From: AC-32 sp963754265
GTDB lineage: Bacteria; Actinomycetota; Thermoleophilia; Gaiellales; Gaiellaceae
Length of the DNA stretch: 64,000 nt
Assembly: GCA_963754265.1 (NCBI GenBank)
Contig: CAVWFB010000017.1
Span: 62,001-126,000 of the forward strand
Direction: 5' to 3'
Part shown: piece by piece, positions 58,638-64,000 of the stretch
Layout: each line of letters starts with the position of its first letter
Position numbering within the stretch: the stretch's first letter is position 1
Program-made: the position numbers and the translations under genes
Notes under the pieces: model-generated
What the model saw: only the letters and a program-made list of their open reading frames with translations
Databases searched by the model: none
Told to the model about the DNA's origin: nothing

Positions 58638-59884
58638 AAGTTCTCTTGGTGACGATGTACTGGCCGCCGGCCGGCGGTGGCGGCGTTCAGCGGCCGCTCA
58701 AGCTGGCGACCCATCTGCCCGCGCTCGGGATCGAGACGCACGTGCTCGCGCCCGACGACCCGAAGTGGCTCCACCGCGACGAGGAGCTGCGCCCGCCCAC
58801 GCAGGCGTTCGTGCATCGCGCCCGCTACCTCGGCCCGAAGGCGCGGCTGCCCTCCGAGGAGCTGCACGGGCTCAGCGGCACCGACCTCACGCTGGCCAAG
58901 GCGCGGCTCGCCTACCGCCGGCTGCTGCTCCCCGACGCGAGCGTCACCTGGGCCGCGACGGCTGTGCCCGCCGCCCTGCGCATCGTCAAGCGCGAGGGCA
59001 TCGACGCCGTGATCACGACGAGCCCTCCGGTCTCGATGAACCTGATCGGCGCCGCGGTACAGCGGCTGGCCGGGATCGTGTGGGTTGCCGACCAGCGCGA
59101 CTCGGTACTCCAGAACGCCGACCGCCGCTTCGATCGGAAGGCGGTGCAGGCGAAGGAGAAGGCGCTCGAACGCGTCGTCCGGCTCGTCGCCGAGCGCGCC
59201 GACGGCGTCGTGACGGTCTCCGAGTTCATCGCCGACGAGGTACGCGGCTTCGACCCAAAGGGCCCGGTGCGCGTGATCCCGAACGGCTCCGACTTCGACG
59301 ACTTCGCCGGGCTCGAGTACCGGCCCGGAGAACGCTTCCGGATCACGCACGCGGGCAGCTTCTTCGGCAAGCGCAACCCGCGGGCGTTCCTGACGGCGCT
59401 TGCCGAGACCGGCCTCGACGACGTCGTCGCCCGCTTCGTGGGCGACTTCCGAGCCGCCGACCGGGAGTGGATCCCGGAGCTCGACCTCGGCGACCGGCTC
59501 GAGCTGATCGACTACGTCCCGCACCGACGGGCGCTCGAGCTCCAGCGCGACTCCGAGGCCAACCTGCTGCTCCTGCCCGAGGCGGCGGGCCGCGGGCGGG
59601 TCGTCCCGAGCGGGAAGATCTTCGAGTACCTGGCTGCCGAGCGACCGATTCTGGCCGCGGTGCCCACCGACGGCGCCGCCGCCGAGCTCGTGCGCGAGAC
59701 GGGCTCGGGCATCGTCGTCGCCCCCGACGACGTGAAGGGGATCCGGGAGGCGCTGCTGGGCCTGCACGCGCGCTGGCGGGCCGGGAAGCTGCAGGACGGT
59801 CACCTGACTGACGAGCAGCGGCGGCGTCTCTCGCGGGAGGCCCGCGTCGAGGAGCTGGCCGAGCTGCTCTGGAGCCTTAACTGA
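58634..59884 (+). CDS. Glycosyltransferase family 4-like protein
   Basis: The 416-residue product is a GT-B transferase: VTMYWPPAGGGGVQRPLKLA (N-terminal donor/acceptor loop), IDAVITTSPPVSMNLIGAAV, VWVADQRDSVL, VSEFIADEVRGFDPKGPVRV, IPNGSDFDDF and the C-terminal EYLAAERPILAAVPTDGAAA. This pattern is close to transferases that add amino or deoxy sugars (WbuB-like). ATG 58634 overlaps the small upstream frame. Its stop is overlapped by CTG 59881 of the next gene (CTGA). Confidence 0.88.
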   Translation: MKVLLVTMYWPPAGGGGVQRPLKLATHLPALGIETHVLAPDDPKWLHRDEELRPPTQAFVHRARYLGPKARLPSEELHGLSGTDLTLAKARLAYRRLLLPDASVTWAATAVPAALRIVKREGIDAVITTSPPVSMNLIGAAVQRLAGIVWVADQRDSVLQNADRRFDRKAVQAKEKALERVVRLVAERADGVVTVSEFIADEVRGFDPKGPVRVIPNGSDFDDFAGLEYRPGERFRITHAGSFFGKRNPRAFLTALAETGLDDVVARFVGDFRAADREWIPELDLGDRLELIDYVPHRRALELQRDSEANLLLLPEAAGRGRVVPSGKIFEYLAAERPILAAVPTDGAAAELVRETGSGIVVAPDDVKGIREALLGLHARWRAGKLQDGHLTDEQRRRLSREARVEELAELLWSLN

Positions 59885-61197
59885 GACGCGAGAGCACCCT
59901 CGTCCCGTTCTTCTTCCTGGCCGCGGTCTTCTGCGCGACCTTCGCGAAGGTGCAGTGGAGCGTCGCCGGCTCGATCTTCCTCGCCGACCTGACCGCGCTC
60001 GGGTTCCTCTTCTCGTATGCCTTCGACCGGCTGGGCCGGAGGCACGGGCCGGTGCCGCGCACGGCGGCGGTGCTGCTCGCGTTCCTGGCCGCCTTCCTGC
60101 TCGTCTACCTGATCGGCTTCTTCAACCTCGAGACCGGCCAGGCCCTCGACCAGTACGGGAAGGGGATCGTCAAGTGGCTGATCCACTTCGCGTTCCTCGT
60201 GACGGGCGTGATCTACCTCGCGGGCCGCTCTCGGCGCTTCTACTGGCGCACGCTCGGGTGGTTTCTGGGCGGGATCGCGGTCAACGCGGGCTACGGGATC
60301 CTGCAGCTGCTCGCGGCCCAGGCCGGCCACAACCTCGACTCCGTCGTGCTCGAGCCGCTGACGCGCGGGGCGAGCCAGATCAACATCTACGGCGCCGTGA
60401 ACGGCTCGAGCGTCTACCGGCCGAACGCGCTCACCGGCGACCCGAACCACCTGGGGATCGAGCTGATCCTCCCGATCCTGATCCTCGCGCCCATCTATCT
60501 GCGGCTCGAGCGCAACCACCGGCTGAGGCTGCCGCTGGCGGTTCTGCTGGGGTTCCTGCTCGTGGCCGAGCTCGCGACGCTCTCCCGCAGCGGGATGCTC
60601 GGCCTCCTGGTCGGCGCCCTCGTGCTGCTGGTCCCGTACCGGCACCTGCTCTTCTCGCGCGCGGCCGTGCTGCCGCTCGCGCTGGTCGCGATCCCCGTCG
60701 TCTACGAGGTCTACCGCCGCCGCCACTTCTTCGACGTCGTCATCCGCTCGCGGCTCCAGACCGGCGGGCGCTCGACCTCCGCGCACTTCGGTGTCTACGA
60801 CTTCGTCCCGCAGGTGCTGCACCAGCACCCGCTCTTCGGTCTCGGGTTCAACAACTTCTCCGTCTACTACGAGTTCGTGACCGGCAAGACGAACTGGGGG
60901 CCGCACTCGTTCTACGTGGCCCTGCTCGTCGAGGGCGGGCTCGTGGGGACGGCGCTGTTCGCGGTCTTCCTCTGGTACCTCTTCGCACGGCTCGGGGTGG
61001 CACGGAAGCTGGGTCGGGCGCTCGCGGCCGCCGGCGACCCGCTCGCTGCGCGGCTCCGGCCGCTCGCCTGGGGGATGACCGCCGCGCTCGTCGGGACGAT
61101 GGCGGCGAACGTCTTCTACCTGACGATGTCGTTTCTCTACTTCTACGTCTTCGCGATGCTCGTGCTGGCGACGCCGGCGGTGTTCTCCAGGCGATGA
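59881..61197 (+). CDS. O-antigen ligase/polymerase-like (Wzy_C) membrane protein, probable CTG start
   Basis: This protein has about 11 membrane segments and Wzy/WaaL features: RPNALTGDPNHLGIELILPI, ELATLSRSGMLGLLVGALVL and a periplasmic loop QHPLFGLGFNNFSVYYEFVT followed by WGPHSFYVALLVEGGLVG. The first usual start is GTG 59950, but it would cut the first membrane segment. CTG 59881, overlapping the previous stop as CTGA, restores STLVPFFFLAAVFCATFAKV as segment one and is preferred (438 residues). It is the second polymerase-like protein in the window, after 38783, so two polymers or a polymerase plus a ligase may be made. Confidence 0.82.
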   Translation: MRRESTLVPFFFLAAVFCATFAKVQWSVAGSIFLADLTALGFLFSYAFDRLGRRHGPVPRTAAVLLAFLAAFLLVYLIGFFNLETGQALDQYGKGIVKWLIHFAFLVTGVIYLAGRSRRFYWRTLGWFLGGIAVNAGYGILQLLAAQAGHNLDSVVLEPLTRGASQINIYGAVNGSSVYRPNALTGDPNHLGIELILPILILAPIYLRLERNHRLRLPLAVLLGFLLVAELATLSRSGMLGLLVGALVLLVPYRHLLFSRAAVLPLALVAIPVVYEVYRRRHFFDVVIRSRLQTGGRSTSAHFGVYDFVPQVLHQHPLFGLGFNNFSVYYEFVTGKTNWGPHSFYVALLVEGGLVGTALFAVFLWYLFARLGVARKLGRALAAAGDPLAARLRPLAWGMTAALVGTMAANVFYLTMSFLYFYVFAMLVLATPAVFSRR

Positions 61198-62201
61198 AGG
61201 TCGCCGTGCTGACGACCTCGTACCCCCGCGAGCCCGGCGATCCTGCCGGGAACTTCGTCGCGGACGCCGTCGAGCGCTTGCGCGGGCGTGGGGTCGAGGT
61301 GGAGGTGGTCTCCCCGGCCTCGTTCCGCCACTTCGGGATCGCCTACGGCGCGGGGGTCGTCGGCAACCTGCGGCGCGAGCCATGGCGCGCGGCTCTCCTA
61401 CCGGCGATGCTCGGGAGCTTCTCGCTGGCGGCGCGCCGCGCTTCGCGGGACGCCGACCTCGTGCACGCCCACTGGCTCCCCGCGGGCGCCGTCGCGCTGA
61501 CCACGGGGAAGCCGTTCGTCGTGCAGCTCTGGGGGACCGACGTCGAGCTCGCCCGGCGGGCCCCGTCGCTCGCCCGGAGGGTGCTTCGCCGCGCGCGCCT
61601 GGTCATCTGCGCCTCCAACGCGCTCGCCGACTCGGCGCGGGAGCTCGGTGCTCGCGAGGTGCGCGTGATCCCGAGCGGGGTGGACGTGCCCGAGGAGGTC
61701 GCCGAGGAGGCCGAGCCGCCGGAGGTGCTGTTCGCCGGGCGCCTCTCTCCGGAGAAAGGGATCCTGGAGCTGGTGGAGGCGGCGAACGGGATGACGCTCG
61801 TGGTGGCCGGGGACGGCCCGCTCCGCGACCGCGTTCCCGGAGCGCTCGGGTTCGTGCCGCACCATGCGCTCGGCTCGCTGTACGAGCGGGCGGCGGTGGT
61901 GGCGGTCCCGTCCCACCGCGAGGGCTTCGGCGTCGTCTGCGCGGAGGCGATGGCCTACGGTCGCCCGGTCGTGGCCGGGGCGGTCGGCGGGCTGCTCGAC
62001 CTGGTCGCCGACGGGGAAACGGGGCTGCTCGTCCCGCCTCGAGACGTGCCGGCGCTGCGCGAGGCGCTCGAGCGGCTGATCGGCGACCGTGAGCTCCGGC
62101 GGCGCATGGGCGAGGCCGCTCGTGAGCGCGTGCGGTCGCGCTTCGCCTGGCCTGCGGTCACCGACGCGACGCTTGCCGCGTACGAGGAGGCGCTGGCGTG
62201 A
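61194..62201 (+). CDS. Glycosyltransferase family 4
   Basis: The 335-residue product is a standard GT4 enzyme: VAVLTTSYPREPGDPAGNFV, DLVHAHWLPAGAVALTTGKP, VVQLWGTDVELARRAPSLAR, VIPSGVDVPEEV, VLFAGRLSPEKGILELVEAA (beta-strand and lysine of the donor site), VVAVPSHREGFGVVCAEAMA (E-x7-E block) and GRPVVAGAVGGLLDLVADGE. It transfers a nucleotide-activated sugar with retention. ATG 61194 overlaps the preceding stop by 4 nt. Part of the long plus-strand operon. Confidence 0.92.
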   Translation: MKVAVLTTSYPREPGDPAGNFVADAVERLRGRGVEVEVVSPASFRHFGIAYGAGVVGNLRREPWRAALLPAMLGSFSLAARRASRDADLVHAHWLPAGAVALTTGKPFVVQLWGTDVELARRAPSLARRVLRRARLVICASNALADSARELGAREVRVIPSGVDVPEEVAEEAEPPEVLFAGRLSPEKGILELVEAANGMTLVVAGDGPLRDRVPGALGFVPHHALGSLYERAAVVAVPSHREGFGVVCAEAMAYGRPVVAGAVGGLLDLVADGETGLLVPPRDVPALREALERLIGDRELRRRMGEAARERVRSRFAWPAVTDATLAAYEEALA

Positions 62202-63334
62202 GGCCCGTCGTCGTCTTCGGCCTGTTGCACGCGGGTCTCGCGATCGTGCGCAGCCTCGGACGCCAGGGCATCCCGGTGCACGGCGTGGCGCTTCGGCCCA
62301 ACGAGTTCGGGCTGCGCTCCCGCTACCTCGCCAGCACCCGCGTGGTCGACGGCGAGGACGGTCTGCTCGAGGCGCTCCGGGCAGCGGCGGCGGGAGGCGA
62401 GCGGCCCGTGCTCTTTCCGGAGCGGGACGAGAACGTCGAGGCGGTTCTGAACCGGTGGGCGGAGGTTCGACAGCTCGCCGACGTGCCGCTTCCCGACGAT
62501 CCCGAGGCGACGATGCGCCTGCGCCGCAAGGACGTCCTGCCGCAGGTCGCCGCGGAGGCCGGCGTCGACTCGCCGAAGACGATCCCGGCGGAGAGCCCCG
62601 AGCAGATCCGCGCCGCAGGACTGCGCCCGCCGCTCCTGCTGAAGGCAGTCGAAGGCCAGGAGTTCGCGCATACCTTCGGTGAGAAGGCGTTCGTGGCGCC
62701 CGATCTCGACGCTGCCGTCGCCGGCTGGAAGCGCGCGCGCGAGCACGGCTTCCACACGATCGTCCAGGAGCTCGTCCCGGACTCGCACGAGCACGTCTGG
62801 TCGCTCTTCACCTACATCGCCCGGGACGGCGAGCCGCGCGCGAGCGTCGTCGGGCGCAAGGTGCGGCAAGGGCCGCTTCGCTTCGGGACGAGCGCCGTCT
62901 TCACCTCCGCGATGGACCCCGAGGTTCACCAACTCGGCCAGCGCCTGCTCCGCACAGCCGGATACACCGGGCTCGCGCACGTCGAGCTCGTGCGCGACCC
63001 ACGCGACGGGAAGCTCAAGCTGCTCGAGGTGAACACGCGCCCGCCGATCTGGGCCGGGATCGCGATGGGCCCGGAGCTCGGCATCGCCGGGATCGCCTAC
63101 GAGGACCTCTGCGGGACCGACCCACAGCCGGAGCGGACGCTCGGCGACGGCGTCACCTGGCTCTACCTGGCGAAGGACGTGTGGGTCTCCGCGCAGATGG
63201 CTCGCCGGCGCGAGCTGCACCCGCGCGAGTTCCTGCGCCATTACGTCGGCGGGAAGAAGGTGCGGGCCGTCTTTGCGGCGGACGACCCGCGCCCGGCGCT
63301 CGCGAGTCTCAACTACCTGCGCTCACGCGTCTGA
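62198..63334 (+). CDS. ATP-grasp carboxylate-amine ligase-like protein
   Basis: The 378-residue product mirrors the gene at 55308: VVVFGLLHAGLAIVRSLGRQ, GIPVHGVALRPNEFGLRSRY, ATP strand LRPPLLLKAVEGQEFAHTFG and metal site KLKLLEVNTRPPIWAGIAMG. The loop LFPERDENVEAVLNRWAEVR matches the ATP-grasp group common in exopolysaccharide clusters. It is probably an acyl-phosphate-forming ligase acting on a glycan or a lipid-linked intermediate. GTG 62198 overlaps the GT4 stop and its own stop is directly followed by ATG 63334. Confidence 0.85.
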   Translation: MRPVVVFGLLHAGLAIVRSLGRQGIPVHGVALRPNEFGLRSRYLASTRVVDGEDGLLEALRAAAAGGERPVLFPERDENVEAVLNRWAEVRQLADVPLPDDPEATMRLRRKDVLPQVAAEAGVDSPKTIPAESPEQIRAAGLRPPLLLKAVEGQEFAHTFGEKAFVAPDLDAAVAGWKRAREHGFHTIVQELVPDSHEHVWSLFTYIARDGEPRASVVGRKVRQGPLRFGTSAVFTSAMDPEVHQLGQRLLRTAGYTGLAHVELVRDPRDGKLKLLEVNTRPPIWAGIAMGPELGIAGIAYEDLCGTDPQPERTLGDGVTWLYLAKDVWVSAQMARRRELHPREFLRHYVGGKKVRAVFAADDPRPALASLNYLRSRV

Positions 63335-64000
63335 TGCGGATCGCGCTCGTCGACCCGCTGGCGTACACACCGCCCTACGACCACGCGCTCGCCTCGTCGC
63401 TCGCTGGCCAGGGCCATTCGGTGACGCTCCTCACCTCCCGCTTCCCGCACGGCGAGGTTCCGGCGCCCGAGGGCTACGACCGCGAGGAGCTCTTCGCGCC
63501 GCTCTCGACCCGGCTCTTCCGCCGCGCCCCGGCACGGCTCGCGCTCAAGGGCGTCGAGTACCCGCCGAGCGTCGCGCGCCTCGTCCGCCGCATCGAGCGG
63601 CTGGATCCCGACGTCGTCCATGTCCAGTGGCTGCCGCGGCCGGAGCTCGACCTGCGCTGGCTGCGCCGAGTCGCGGACGACCGGCCGGTCGTGCTCACCG
63701 CCCACGACGTGCTCCCGCGGCGGGAAAAGGCGCGTCGCGCCTGGCCCGACGTGCTCGAGACCGCGGAGCGCGTGATCGTCCACTCGCATCGTGCCGTCGA
63801 GCAGCTCGTCGAGCTCGGGCTCGGCCGGGAGCGGATCGCGCGGATCCCCCATCCGGTCTTCGAGGGCGAGGAGCTCCCGCCGCCGAGCGGCCGCACGCTG
63901 CTCTTCTTCGGCCTGATCCGCGACTACAAGGGCCTCGACGTCCTGCTCGAGGCGCTGCCGGAGATCCCGGATGCGCGGCTCGTGGTCGCCGGCGACCCGC
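63334..64000 (+). CDS. Glycosyltransferase family 4-like, cut by the window end
   Basis: 222 codons are present. The N-terminal GT-B domain is complete (RIALVDPLAYTPPYDHALAS, VVHVQWLPRPELDLRWLRRV, VVLTAHDVLPRREKARRAWP, RVIVHSHRAVEQLVELGLGR) and the donor domain begins with LLFFGLIRDYKGLDVLLEAL, the standard F-G-x-I-x-x-Y-K-G entry. The catalytic E-x7-E block lies beyond the window. The ATG shares its first base with the end of the previous stop codon (TGATG). Confidence 0.88.
   Translation, partial: MRIALVDPLAYTPPYDHALASSLAGQGHSVTLLTSRFPHGEVPAPEGYDREELFAPLSTRLFRRAPARLALKGVEYPPSVARLVRRIERLDPDVVHVQWLPRPELDLRWLRRVADDRPVVLTAHDVLPRREKARRAWPDVLETAERVIVHSHRAVEQLVELGLGRERIARIPHPVFEGEELPPPSGRTLLFFGLIRDYKGLDVLLEALPEIPDARLVVAGDP

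Noticed and set aside
59800..61383. 527-codon minus-strand open frame opposite the O-antigen-ligase-like gene
   Set aside because: Composition-driven shadow frame rich in Glu, Arg and Gln; conserved Wzy features lie on the other strand.
1..64000. tRNA, rRNA, CRISPR arrays, transposases or phage genes
   Set aside because: Looked for on both strands; no cloverleaf-like conserved T-loop sequences, repeat-spacer arrays, transposase motifs or phage structural genes were recognised.

Overview
This is a high-GC chromosomal segment (about 70% G+C by eye) with frequent GTG starts, many 4-nt start/stop overlaps and many genes whose only upstream signal is a TAnnnT box 6-9 nt before the start codon. 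The gene content (menaquinone/deazaflavin-type radical SAM enzymes, DUF354, phosphodiester glycosidase, cyclase-ATPase-binding-protein fusions) fits a deep-branching actinobacterium, most likely Thermoleophilia (Gaiellales or Solirubrobacterales). That placement is inference. I see no rRNA, tRNA, CRISPR array or transposase.

Layout. 1-5.7 kb: small metabolic genes (AlkX/YcaQ-like glycosylase, cupins, methyltransferase, phosphotransferase, dienelactone hydrolase). 5.8-10.4 kb: a flavin monooxygenase, small stress-type proteins, a peptidase E-like enzyme, a decayed YCII gene and an isoprenylcysteine-methyltransferase-like protein. 10.4-12.7 kb: two overlapping radical SAM genes, one with an unusual CX8CX2C cluster motif. 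12.8-24.2 kb: first envelope-glycan block (phosphodiester glycosidase, DedA, DegT aminotransferase, WbpM-like dehydratase, UvrD-type helicase, DUF354 protein, ASCH protein, AsnB, sugar transferase). 24.2-27.4 kb: LysR regulator, iron alcohol dehydrogenase, a pilin-like protein and a methyltransferase.

27.4-34.2 kb: one tightly coupled operon with a short fumarate-reductase/aspartate-oxidase-like flavoprotein, two-subunit class I fumarase, phosphosulfolactate synthase, APS reductase, APS kinase, ATP sulfurylase and a TauE/SafE-type exporter. It reads as sulfate -> APS -> sulfite -> phosphosulfolactate with possible sulfonate or sulfite export. 34.2-37.8 kb: a very large class III cyclase / AAA ATPase / TPR / solute-binding-protein fusion on the minus strand.

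37.9-64 kb: second, larger glycan block. It holds six glycosyltransferase-type genes, two O-antigen-ligase-like polymerases, a flippase, two epimerases, an AglD/YbhN-type membrane protein, a large polytopic membrane protein and four separate ATP-grasp ligases. It is interrupted by an oligopeptide-binding lipoprotein, a TetR/MFS efflux pair with duplicated operators, and an IF-2B-family protein. With AsnB, the ATP-grasp genes suggest a surface polymer carrying amide-linked (for example amino acid) groups.

Two whole-window features stand out. First, a two-hairpin repeat with compensatory changes occurs three times; two copies sit at the same place, between an ATP-grasp gene and a downstream glycan gene, with the same 102-nt length. 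Second, at least fifteen single-base frameshifts break otherwise intact conserved genes, often in G/C runs. This pattern suggests assembly indel errors rather than wholesale gene decay, so many genes below are described across a frameshift.
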